From Chitinophaga japonensis (lineage in GTDB: Bacteria; Bacteroidota; Bacteroidia; Chitinophagales; Chitinophagaceae): a stretch of 64,000 nucleotides of DNA. The notes beneath the pieces were generated by a model. That model did not search any database. It worked only from the letters and a program-made list of their open reading frames with translations, and was not told the origin of the DNA. How positions within the stretch are numbered: position 1 is the stretch's first letter; every line of letters begins with the position of its first letter. Below, piece by piece: positions 26,237 to 35,551 of the stretch. Location: assembly GCF_007830125.1 (NCBI RefSeq), contig NZ_VLLG01000004.1, forward strand, positions 62,001-126,000, in the 5' to 3' direction. The translations under genes and the position numbers were made by a program.

Positions 26237-29200
26237 ATGTACCCTATATCCCTGAAATATAATGTTAACCTGGTGAAGCACCTGCGCCTGCTGCTGTGCA
26301 TATGCGCCCTGCTGGCCCTCCGGCAAAGCGTAATGGCACAGGAACAGGAACCATACGTGCAAACCATTACCGGTAGTATAAAGGCAGGGGATTCATGCCG
26401 TACCATTGACCCCGTGTATGCAGATGAAGAGACCTGGCAAAAACGGGAAACAGATCTGTCAGTAAAGAACATCATCACTTTTGAATTGCGGCAGGATACA
26501 GGGCTGTATTATTATGGCCGGCCGTTTAGCTGCACCGTGAACCTGGATATCAGCTACGAAGATGAGCAGCGTGGCAGTCACCAGTTATCCGGTAAAGTGC
26601 TGACCGTAAATTTTGATACCACTGCAGGCGGCGCTTACAAAGGTGTGGCCATGTATAAGTTTGAAGGCGGCTACAATGTGCTGGTGAAGGTGAATAGCAT
26701 TGCCAGCCCGGAACTGGGTGGGCAGGACAGCCTGCCGGCCGTGTTCAGGATAAAGAACGAGATATTTATAGACCGAAAATTTCTTTTCAGCACTGCTAAC
26801 GGGGATGTGACCCGTTACGCTTTTGTGAACGGGGGCCGGCAACTGAAGATCAACTGGCTGGTGGACTATGATTATCCAGGTGCAGAGTTCTACGACCTGG
26901 AATGGACGTTTTATGATGATTCCAGCTCGGTAGCCGCCGGCATCCGCACCGCGCATACCCCCGAACAACTCGGCAACAGGGAGCTGAATATGCCGCAGGC
27001 AGATATGGAAGCCCTGTTCCTCAATAATAATACCCGTATTACCACGACCGGCCGGGAGTATGCGCTCAACCTGCCTTATATCTCCGGCTTCCTGTTTTAC
27101 CGGGTAAGAGGGGCGCGTATCAATGCCTTTACACAGGAACGGGAGGAAGGCGACTGGACCTACAAAGCTTATTCCCCCGGCAATACCGTTGTGAGCAGCA
27201 TTGTGCACCTGGATGCAGACCATGCGCCTTTGCTGAACTACCAGTATACGGCTACTTTTGCCGAAGAGGGCAAGCGCAAGGAAGTGATTACTTATTATGA
27301 CGGCTCCCTGCGGAACCGGCAGATGGTAACTTTGAACAACAGCGATAACCGCTCTGTGGTGCAGGAAACCATCTATGATGTGATGGGGCGGCCCGCGCTG
27401 AACATACTGCCCAGCCCGGAGCCCGACAGCTCGCTGCACTATTTCCCGTCGCTGAACCGTAACCTGGCCGGGCAGCCCTATACTTACAAGGACCTGACCA
27501 ATGATACTGCCGCTTGCGTAATGGCGCCACAACAGTTGACAGATACCGCCGGCGCAGGGCGTTATTACAGCCCCAATAACCCGCACAATAACTATTTTTT
27601 TAACAAATACATCCCGGATGCCGCAGGCTACCCGTTTTCTGCCACGGCCTATACTACCGACAACACCGGCCGTATCAGCCGGCAGGGTGGGGCAGGCGTG
27701 GATTTTCAGCCGGGGAACGGTCATGAGACCCGTTACTTTTATGGCCGGCCGGATGCCCTTGAGCTGGACCGCCTGTTTGGCTCCGAAGCCGGCAATGCCT
27801 CCCATTACCTGAAGAACATGGTAGTGGATCCCAACGGGCAGATCAGCGTAAGCTATCTGGATGCGCATGGGCGCACCGTAGCCACTGCCCTGGCCGGGAA
27901 AAAGCCGGATAATGTATATGAGCTGCCTGGCACTGCCGGCAGCATCACGCCTATCACCAAAGAGCTGGCCCTGCCCGAAAATACGGCCGTGAACCCTGCA
28001 GCCTTTACAGTGACCAGCAATAATACCCTGCTGATACCTTTGACCGGCACCTACCATTTTGAATATTCATTTGATCCCCAGGCGGTGATAACGGCTGCCT
28101 GCGAAACCCAGTTCGGCGATATTTGCAGTGATTGCTATTACGACCTGCTGATCACGATCAAGGATGAATGCGGCATCAGCCTGCATGAAGAAGTAAAGCC
28201 GGCGGTGCTGGATGGTATTGATACCCTCTGCAGCACCCTGGCGCTCCAGGTGAGCGGCGCCTTTGACGTAGATCTGCCTATTGGAGAGTACCAGGTCAGC
28301 TACCAGTTGAGGGCCAGCAAAACGGCTGCTGAATATTATGACTCCACTTACCTGCGGCAGAATACCTGCATCATGTCCCTGGATGATTTCAAGCGGCAGC
28401 AGGTAGCGCAAACGGATTTCACCGGCTGCTTTACGGATTGCGCCGCCTGTGAGCAGGCGCTGGGTACAAAAAATGTATTCCTTCGGCAGTATATGGACCT
28501 GCTGAAAGAGCAGGACCTGTACCCGAACAATGGAGATACCCTGTTTGCCGCTGATCTCTATGATTCCCTGTATGTATCCTGTACGCAGAAATGTGTATCC
28601 GGGATCAATCCCTGCGCAGACAAATACGGCTTGCTGCTGACGGACGTGATGCCTGGCGGGCAGTATGCCCGTTACAGTGACAGCGCAGTGGAGGACCCGG
28701 CTGCGATGGACGTATTGCTGGAGTTGCCGGTAAATGTGCTGACGCATTACAGTGAAGTAACCGATTATAAGGACGAGAACGGCAACCCTGCGCAGGTGCA
28801 GAATGACGCCGGCGAGCTGGTAGCGCCGCAGGAGCTGAGCATAAAGGAATTCATCCGGTACTTCCGTCCTTCCTGGGCAGATGCGCTGGTGAAGTTCCAC
28901 CCGGAATACTGTTTTTACCGCTGGTGTGAGCTGACCAGCAGCAGCAGGCAGTTTGACGAAACCGTTCGGGACGAGGTGGATGATGCTCTCACCGCTATGG
29001 GCAATGGTTGGTGGGACCCGCAGGACCCGCTGGCCCTGCTGAACCAGGATCCTTTCTTTACTACTGGCGGAGCGGGCGCCAGCCGGTATGATGCCATGAA
29101 AGATGTGCTGGAACATTTCAGCGGCACCCTGCAGACCAGCCCCGAGGCAGGGGATGCTAACATATTGCAGGTAATACGCTTTTTGATCTACTGCGCGCCG

Positions 29201-32200
29201 GACAGCGCCAGCACAATACAAAATTATGCGGACTGCCTGGGACCGGCAGATTGTAATGCCGGCCTGGATCAGGACCTGGAATGGCAGTTGTACCGCACCT
29301 TTTACCTGCAACAAAAAGCAAAGCAGATGGAACAGGTCCGCCTGGCGCACAGCGACCCGGAGATACGCGATTGCAGGAACTGTTATATCGGTTATGCCAA
29401 CAGCAACTGTGATCCCGCTACCGACCCGGATTGCACCGTGTACCAGCAGGCGGCCGCCATTACCCAGGCATGCCCGGGTTACTTTGACGACAGCGACGAG
29501 CGCAAAGCCCTGTACGCCGCCAAATACCGTCTGTTCATAGAAGAAATGTCCACCGACTCTCTGCTGGCGCAGTATACCAGCCAGGACATGCAGCACCTGC
29601 GCGACAGCCTGGATGCGGAAATCAATGCCCGTGTAGCAGCCCAGTGCCAGAGCAACTGTGAAGCCCAGGCTGATGACTGGATGGTGGCGCTGCAATACTG
29701 CCATAACCTGGTAAACGGTACCGACTCTACGAAATATCATGAGCTGCGGGAAGGCCTGATTGCCGTTTGCAGAAGCGGGTGCGATGTAAACCATCCTTTT
29801 GGCGCCAGCACCATCGCTCCCAGCGTCACAAATACGGACAGCAGCTTTGAGGCCGTGATCATCCGGGTGCTGGGAGCTGGGGCCGTCAACGATTCCTGCA
29901 CGGCCCTACTGATCCATACGCCGCTGCCCTATACAACGGACAGCTATACGGAGACCACTTCTGCCGACTCCTGCACCTGCGACAAACTGCTGGCTCTAAA
30001 AGCGGAGTACGAGGAGCGCGGTGGCGCGGGCGGTTTCCTGTCTTTCCTGCAAAAGAAGTTCGGCCCCGGTTTCTACCTGTCCCAGGGCGACCTGAACACC
30101 CTGCTGAAAAAATGTGATGCCGGGGAATGCATCCCCGCATCCTCCATGCCGGTAGTATTGCCGGATGCCCTGAGTTGCAAGACCTGTGTTTCCTGTGACA
30201 GCATCAGCCACCTGATCGATATTTTTAAATCGGAGCACCCGGCGGTAGCCGACGGCACCGGCTTGTATGAAACGTTGGTCACCAACTACCTGAACCAAAC
30301 CCTGCATTTTACTTTAACGTACCCGGAGTACCTGGCCTTCCTGGAGAACTGTGCCAGCATTGCCAATGAGGATAATGCAGATGCAGTGGCCTGTGCGGAC
30401 TTTAGCCTTGCTTACCAGCATTTCCAGCAGTTCAAGCCTGACTACTATTCGAATCCCAACGGCAATACCGGGGTGGCGGACCGCTTTAAACAGCACCTGG
30501 CCACCTGGCTGAATATTGAGCTGAACCGTAACCTGAGCTATGCGGCTTATGAAGATGCAGCGGCCCGCTGTGGCATTGCCATCGTGGTGCCGCAGGACAG
30601 CCTGCCGCTGGTATGCGGTACGCCCCTGGCGCCCGGTGACAGCATATACGGCTGTCCGCCTTCCGTGGCCGACTGCTGCAGCATGGACGGTTATATCCGC
30701 ACTTTCCGTGAAGCCTACCCGGAAGGAGTGAATGCCCGCCTGGTAGCTTACTATTTTGAAATGAAGCGGCAGCAATGGTGCGCGCCCATGGGGCTGCCCG
30801 CTATCGGTTACAGGGAGTCCTATGCTACTCTGAAAAATTATTTTGAGCATACCTTGCAGTTCCCCAGGGGGGTGCTGATCGATATTACGCCCACTGGTAC
30901 TTCCATTACCTTCAGCGATAGTGTGAACTGCGGGCTGGATTATAATTTTGGTGCTGCAGCGCCGTTGATCGACTGGGAGGTGTACCGTCTGTGCAACCAT
31001 CCCCTGGTGATACCGGTGCCTATTGATTCCATGGCCTGCTTCAAGAGTCAGCTAAACCTGGCCATGGTGAATGCCGGGCTGCTCTATCAGCAGTACCTGG
31101 ACTCCATCCGGAATGAATACCAGGAAATATACCTGTCCCGCTGCCTCAGTGTGCAACCCCGCCTGCGTATGAGCGGCGATCTGTATGAATATCACTATAC
31201 CCTGTATTATTATGACCAGGCGGGCAACCTGGTGAAAACCATACCGCCGGCGGGCGTACAGTTGCTCAATGATGCAGCCATTGGCCGGGTTCAGCAGGAC
31301 CGGCCTTATAACAAACCCGAGTGCTATGACATTGTAGACACACTGAGTTTTAACGGTGGTGGCTATATCCCGATGGACCAGTTGCTGGGCGGCCGCCTGG
31401 GCGCTTCCTGGAGCATGGAGCAGTGGATATGGATAGCGGACAATATGGCGGACCAGCCCTTGTTCTCTGAAGAAATAAAGGTGACCGCACCGGAAAAGTA
31501 TATAGACAGCACCCGTACAATCCCGGCCTTTACCGGCGAGCAGGGCATCAGTTGCTACCTGCATGATGACAGCCTGCGGTTCCGCATCGGCAGTCAGCCG
31601 GCCTGGTATCCGGACACACTGTTCCGCACCCAGTCGGGAAAAAGCAGCATTCCGCTTAGCGCTGTATTGCCTTCCGGCCGATGGGCGCATATGGTGATCA
31701 ATGGCAATGGCGGATCGGAACAACCCTTCCTGGTATATATTAATGGACGTGCCATTCCCCTGCAATACACTACACAGGTAGATACCCTGGGTGGCGCGCC
31801 CGAGCCGGAAGGCACACCTGAATTCCGGCTGGGCGCCGCCCTGCTGGACCATAGCTGGCATTATTTTAACGGTTATATGAAGCAGTTCCGTTTTTACAAC
31901 CGGCCCTTGCGCTATGCGGAGATCGTGCAAAACCGGGACAATACCTGCCGCCTGCCGGCCAATGAAGGCGGCCTGCTGATCTGGCTGCCCATGAATGAAG
32001 GCCGTGATACCAGCCTGCTGACAGACCGCATGCAGCAGATGCAGTTTGCTACGGTGAATCCCTCCGCATTTAGCTGGATACGGCATCATGACCCGGTATA
32101 CCCGCTGCATACCCTGGCTACCACCTACCAGTATAATTCCCTGAACGGCGTGGTGCAGCAATACACCCCGGACGGCGATACTTCCCGTTTCTGGTACGAC

Positions 32201-34993
32201 CGGCTGGGCCGCCTCACGGCATCCCAGAACAAGGAGCAGCGGGAGCCGGTGAACGGCGGTGCTGCTGACAGGTACAGCTATACGAAATATGATTCCCTGG
32301 GCCGCATTACGGAAGTAGGGGAGAAAGCAGGCGCTTCCATTGCCGGTGTGAATATGCTGGACAATACCGCTGTGCAGCAATGGCTGGCCTCCGGCAGTGA
32401 TGCCCAGGTAACACGCACGCAGTATGACGAGCCGCTACCCGACCTGGATATTGTACAGACCAACCTGCGCAAGCGGGTAGCCAGCATTACGCTGGATGAG
32501 GATGGCGATGGCCAGTATGAAGCGGCCACACACTATACCTACGACATCCTGGGAAATGTAAAAACGCTCTGGCAGCAGATAAAGGAACTGGATGCTATTG
32601 CAGAAGGACAGGGCTTAAAACGCATGGACTACGATTATGACCTGGTAAGCGGGAAAGTGAACAAGGTAAGTTACCAGCCCGGGAAAAAGGACCAGTTTTA
32701 TTACCGCTACCTGTACGACGCAGATAATCGCGTGATCAATGCCTCCAGCAGCCGGGATGGCCTGGTATGGCAGAAGGATGCGGCCTACCGCTACTACCTG
32801 CATGGCCCGCTGGCCCGTATGGAGTTGGGGCAGTACCAGGTGCAGGGCGTGGATTACGCTTATACACTGCAGGGTTGGCTGAAAGGCATCAATGCCGCTG
32901 CCCTGGATGTGGACAAGGATATGGCTGCAGATGGCAAAGCCGGCAGTTTGTACGAAAACTTCGGACGGGACGTAATGGCCTTTACGCTCGGCTATCACAA
33001 CAATGATTATGCGCCCATTGGCGGCAGCGCCGCCCAGGGATTTGACAATGGATATGCCTACCCATCCACATTGGGAATAGGTAACGGGTTGTACAATGGT
33101 AATATCAGCAACAGTTCGCTGGCGCTGAGTAAACTGGATAATGGCGCCGTAAAGGGTTATGGCTATGCCTACGATCAACTGAACCGGCTGGTGCAGCTAC
33201 GTCAGCACGACGTGACCAGCAACTGGAATGTGCTGGACGACTACAGGGAAAGCATCAGCTATGATGCCAATGGCAATATCCTTACCTACCTGCGCAATGG
33301 CACCACCCAGGGCGCTCGCCAACTGGCGATGGATAACCTTAGCTATGCCTATCAACCCGGCACCAACCGCCTGCGCCATGTAAAGGATGCCGTAGATGCA
33401 AGCAACTACACGGAGGATATTGACGATCAGCCGGACGATAACTACCGCTACGACCGGATCGGCAACCTGGTACATGATGAGGCGGAAGGGATTGATACCA
33501 TCCGCTGGACGGTGTACGGCAAGATCCGGGAGATCAAGAAAGATACCGCCGATATCCGCTACGGCTACGATGCTACCGGCAACCGCATCTGGAAGAATGT
33601 GAACGGCCGTAAAAGTTTTTATCTTCGGGATGCCCAGGGGAATGTGCTGGGGTTGTATAATACCAGTGGCAACGCTTTGGTATGGAAGGAGCAGCATTTG
33701 TATGGCAGCCGCCGCCTGGGCATGCTGCAGCCTGCAGCAACAGACCTCTCCGGTACACCGGCCTGGGAACAGGATAGCCTGCTGAGAGGCGCCCGCGTTT
33801 ATGAACTGAGCAACCACCTGGGGAACGTGATGGCCACTATCAGCGATAAGAAGACGGGGGTGAGCGCAGACACCCAAAAGGTGGATTACTTTGCAGTGGA
33901 AGTGCTGGGCCAGCAGGATTATTACCCGTTTGGTATGCGGGAGCCGGGGCGGAGGTATGGTTTGGGAAATGAGCAGGAGTATAGGTATGGGTTTAACGGG
34001 AAGGAGAATGATAATGAGGTGAAGGGAGAGGGGAATAGTTTGGATTTTGGGGAAAGGATGTATGATGTGAGAATTGGGAGGTGGTTAAGTTTAGATCCTT
34101 TAATGGCAAAGTTTCCTGAAAGTACTCCTTATAACGGGTTTGGTAACAATCCAATCTATTTTATAGATCCATATGGACTCTCTGCCGTGCAATATAATGA
34201 GGATGATCCGAAACAAAATCCACCCCCTAATTGGTTTACGAGGGCATGGAGGTTATTAACACATAATGAACATACAACAAGAGCTGAAGACTTTGCAAGT
34301 TTATTGGAGAAAAACAAACGAGATGGTGACTACATACAAACTATAGATGTTGATGAAAATACTACTGTTACCATACATGGGAATGAGAATGACGAATTTC
34401 GGTTATATAGCATTTTCAGAGAAGCGCGTCCAGGAGGCTCAATTCTTGAATCACTAGCTTCTGGAGGAACTTCAGATGATGACTACAATTTGCCCGAGTC
34501 AGAGTTCATCGCGAAGTTTTCATTAAGTTCTAAAGTTTTCGATGCTCCGATAGGGGGTGGTGGTCTGAGCAAGGCCGGAATGGTATTAAGTGGAACAAAG
34601 AAATCATACTACGTTGTACAACAGGGTGCAAAAGCTGTAGAAAATTGGAAAAAGTTAATAAGATTTGGAGTAAATCATACCGATATGCTGGTTAAAGGGT
34701 TCCATTTCCATTTTGAAGGGGGATTAGAATTGGGATTAAAAACTTTAAATAATGGAAGAATAGGGTTGGAGTTAGTTGGCGATAAAGCATTTACTAAACT
34801 TCAGGTAGCTAAGGCTGTAAAAGTTTTTGAGCAAGCTATGTCTAATACCGATTTCAGAAATAAGCTATTAGTGCGATTGTTAGCATCTAGAGAATATCTT
34901 AAAAATTCATTCAAATTGACAGGAGATGCACAAGCAGCAATAAATAAAGCGCATGAGTTAAATTATATTATTAAATCAATTAGTAAATGGTAA
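26237..34993 (+). CDS. Giant Sec-exported RHS/YD-repeat protein with C-terminal toxin-like tip
   Basis: 2918 residues. Signal peptide about 1-35 (LLLCICALLALRQSVMAQ). Residues about 330-420 carry a segment typical of Bacteroidota RHS proteins (YDGSLRNRQMVTLNNSD, YDVMGRPALNILPSPEPDSS). Residues about 620-1590 are unusually Cys-rich with many CxxC/CxxxC pairs. A LamG-like domain lies at about 1702-1925 (MEQWIWIADNMADQPLF, FLVYINGRAIPLQY). YD repeats span 1962-2640, ending with the RHS core YDVRIGRWLSLDPL and DPYGL (2644-2648). The remaining 270 residues (from nt 34181) are unrelated, AT-rich and end in helices; a HxHxE cluster (FHFHFEGG) is visible. This is the layout of a polymorphic toxin, with the tip as effector. 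The tip family is not recognised. Confidence 0.93.
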   Translation: MYPISLKYNVNLVKHLRLLLCICALLALRQSVMAQEQEPYVQTITGSIKAGDSCRTIDPVYADEETWQKRETDLSVKNIITFELRQDTGLYYYGRPFSCTVNLDISYEDEQRGSHQLSGKVLTVNFDTTAGGAYKGVAMYKFEGGYNVLVKVNSIASPELGGQDSLPAVFRIKNEIFIDRKFLFSTANGDVTRYAFVNGGRQLKINWLVDYDYPGAEFYDLEWTFYDDSSSVAAGIRTAHTPEQLGNRELNMPQADMEALFLNNNTRITTTGREYALNLPYISGFLFYRVRGARINAFTQEREEGDWTYKAYSPGNTVVSSIVHLDADHAPLLNYQYTATFAEEGKRKEVITYYDGSLRNRQMVTLNNSDNRSVVQETIYDVMGRPALNILPSPEPDSSLHYFPSLNRNLAGQPYTYKDLTNDTAACVMAPQQLTDTAGAGRYYSPNNPHNNYFFNKYIPDAAGYPFSATAYTTDNTGRISRQGGAGVDFQPGNGHETRYFYGRPDALELDRLFGSEAGNASHYLKNMVVDPNGQISVSYLDAHGRTVATALAGKKPDNVYELPGTAGSITPITKELALPENTAVNPAAFTVTSNNTLLIPLTGTYHFEYSFDPQAVITAACETQFGDICSDCYYDLLITIKDECGISLHEEVKPAVLDGIDTLCSTLALQVSGAFDVDLPIGEYQVSYQLRASKTAAEYYDSTYLRQNTCIMSLDDFKRQQVAQTDFTGCFTDCAACEQALGTKNVFLRQYMDLLKEQDLYPNNGDTLFAADLYDSLYVSCTQKCVSGINPCADKYGLLLTDVMPGGQYARYSDSAVEDPAAMDVLLELPVNVLTHYSEVTDYKDENGNPAQVQNDAGELVAPQELSIKEFIRYFRPSWADALVKFHPEYCFYRWCELTSSSRQFDETVRDEVDDALTAMGNGWWDPQDPLALLNQDPFFTTGGAGASRYDAMKDVLEHFSGTLQTSPEAGDANILQVIRFLIYCAPDSASTIQNYADCLGPADCNAGLDQDLEWQLYRTFYLQQKAKQMEQVRLAHSDPEIRDCRNCYIGYANSNCDPATDPDCTVYQQAAAITQACPGYFDDSDERKALYAAKYRLFIEEMSTDSLLAQYTSQDMQHLRDSLDAEINARVAAQCQSNCEAQADDWMVALQYCHNLVNGTDSTKYHELREGLIAVCRSGCDVNHPFGASTIAPSVTNTDSSFEAVIIRVLGAGAVNDSCTALLIHTPLPYTTDSYTETTSADSCTCDKLLALKAEYEERGGAGGFLSFLQKKFGPGFYLSQGDLNTLLKKCDAGECIPASSMPVVLPDALSCKTCVSCDSISHLIDIFKSEHPAVADGTGLYETLVTNYLNQTLHFTLTYPEYLAFLENCASIANEDNADAVACADFSLAYQHFQQFKPDYYSNPNGNTGVADRFKQHLATWLNIELNRNLSYAAYEDAAARCGIAIVVPQDSLPLVCGTPLAPGDSIYGCPPSVADCCSMDGYIRTFREAYPEGVNARLVAYYFEMKRQQWCAPMGLPAIGYRESYATLKNYFEHTLQFPRGVLIDITPTGTSITFSDSVNCGLDYNFGAAAPLIDWEVYRLCNHPLVIPVPIDSMACFKSQLNLAMVNAGLLYQQYLDSIRNEYQEIYLSRCLSVQPRLRMSGDLYEYHYTLYYYDQAGNLVKTIPPAGVQLLNDAAIGRVQQDRPYNKPECYDIVDTLSFNGGGYIPMDQLLGGRLGASWSMEQWIWIADNMADQPLFSEEIKVTAPEKYIDSTRTIPAFTGEQGISCYLHDDSLRFRIGSQPAWYPDTLFRTQSGKSSIPLSAVLPSGRWAHMVINGNGGSEQPFLVYINGRAIPLQYTTQVDTLGGAPEPEGTPEFRLGAALLDHSWHYFNGYMKQFRFYNRPLRYAEIVQNRDNTCRLPANEGGLLIWLPMNEGRDTSLLTDRMQQMQFATVNPSAFSWIRHHDPVYPLHTLATTYQYNSLNGVVQQYTPDGDTSRFWYDRLGRLTASQNKEQREPVNGGAADRYSYTKYDSLGRITEVGEKAGASIAGVNMLDNTAVQQWLASGSDAQVTRTQYDEPLPDLDIVQTNLRKRVASITLDEDGDGQYEAATHYTYDILGNVKTLWQQIKELDAIAEGQGLKRMDYDYDLVSGKVNKVSYQPGKKDQFYYRYLYDADNRVINASSSRDGLVWQKDAAYRYYLHGPLARMELGQYQVQGVDYAYTLQGWLKGINAAALDVDKDMAADGKAGSLYENFGRDVMAFTLGYHNNDYAPIGGSAAQGFDNGYAYPSTLGIGNGLYNGNISNSSLALSKLDNGAVKGYGYAYDQLNRLVQLRQHDVTSNWNVLDDYRESISYDANGNILTYLRNGTTQGARQLAMDNLSYAYQPGTNRLRHVKDAVDASNYTEDIDDQPDDNYRYDRIGNLVHDEAEGIDTIRWTVYGKIREIKKDTADIRYGYDATGNRIWKNVNGRKSFYLRDAQGNVLGLYNTSGNALVWKEQHLYGSRRLGMLQPAATDLSGTPAWEQDSLLRGARVYELSNHLGNVMATISDKKTGVSADTQKVDYFAVEVLGQQDYYPFGMREPGRRYGLGNEQEYRYGFNGKENDNEVKGEGNSLDFGERMYDVRIGRWLSLDPLMAKFPESTPYNGFGNNPIYFIDPYGLSAVQYNEDDPKQNPPPNWFTRAWRLLTHNEHTTRAEDFASLLEKNKRDGDYIQTIDVDENTTVTIHGNENDEFRLYSIFREARPGGSILESLASGGTSDDDYNLPESEFIAKFSLSSKVFDAPIGGGGLSKAGMVLSGTKKSYYVVQQGAKAVENWKKLIRFGVNHTDMLVKGFHFHFEGGLELGLKTLNNGRIGLELVGDKAFTKLQVAKAVKVFEQAMSNTDFRNKLLVRLLASREYLKNSFKLTGDAQAAINKAHELNYIIKSISKW

Positions 34994-34996
34994 AAT

Positions 34997-35455
34997 ATGG
35001 TGGATATTAATATTGTTAATTTCTTGACAGGAGCAAGGTTGGTGAAAGATTTATACTTAGGGGATACGGAAGCTGCTGTAGTAGCAAATTTAGGTAACCC
35101 TACCGCGGAAGAAATTTATAAATCTTCAACCAGGAAGTTCCTTCATTACAAGAATGTAAGAATTTCAATTAATAATGGAAATTTAGATGGGATTGACATT
35201 TTTTTTATGAAGGATAATTCAAGTTATAAACTCGATAGCAGTATTTCTAGTGAAATCAGTTCTATTTCTCGCCATACAAGTTTGCCTGAGTTTTTGCTTC
35301 TCTGCCAAGAGCTAAATCAAGAATACAGGTTTGATTTAGTGTCGGATGAAGACTATTTCAAAATAATTATCAATAGTAAGGTGCTTGTTGTGTACTATCT
35401 TTTAACTGGAGAATTAGAGAGAATTAGTAATTGGGGAGGGTATGGGTTGCCTTAG
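34997..35455 (+). CDS. Putative immunity protein for the RHS C-terminal toxin tip
   Basis: 152 residues, no signal peptide, acidic, cytoplasmic. It starts 3 bp after the RHS stop codon and shares the low GC content of the toxin tip, the usual arrangement of a cognate immunity gene. The pattern KDLYLGDTEAAVVANLGNPT followed by FLHYKNVRISINNGNLDGI resembles the short alpha/beta units seen in small Bacteroidota proteins beside toxins, but no immunity family is identified with confidence. The functional assignment rests on position and base composition. Confidence 0.7.
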   Translation: MVDINIVNFLTGARLVKDLYLGDTEAAVVANLGNPTAEEIYKSSTRKFLHYKNVRISINNGNLDGIDIFFMKDNSSYKLDSSISSEISSISRHTSLPEFLLLCQELNQEYRFDLVSDEDYFKIIINSKVLVVYYLLTGELERISNWGGYGLP

Positions 35456-35551
35456 TTGTATTTTGAATTTTACTATTTATCTCGATTGTTTTATAAAATT
35501 AATTCATAAACATACGTAAGCATTTTGACGAACACTTAACATCTCTATACT

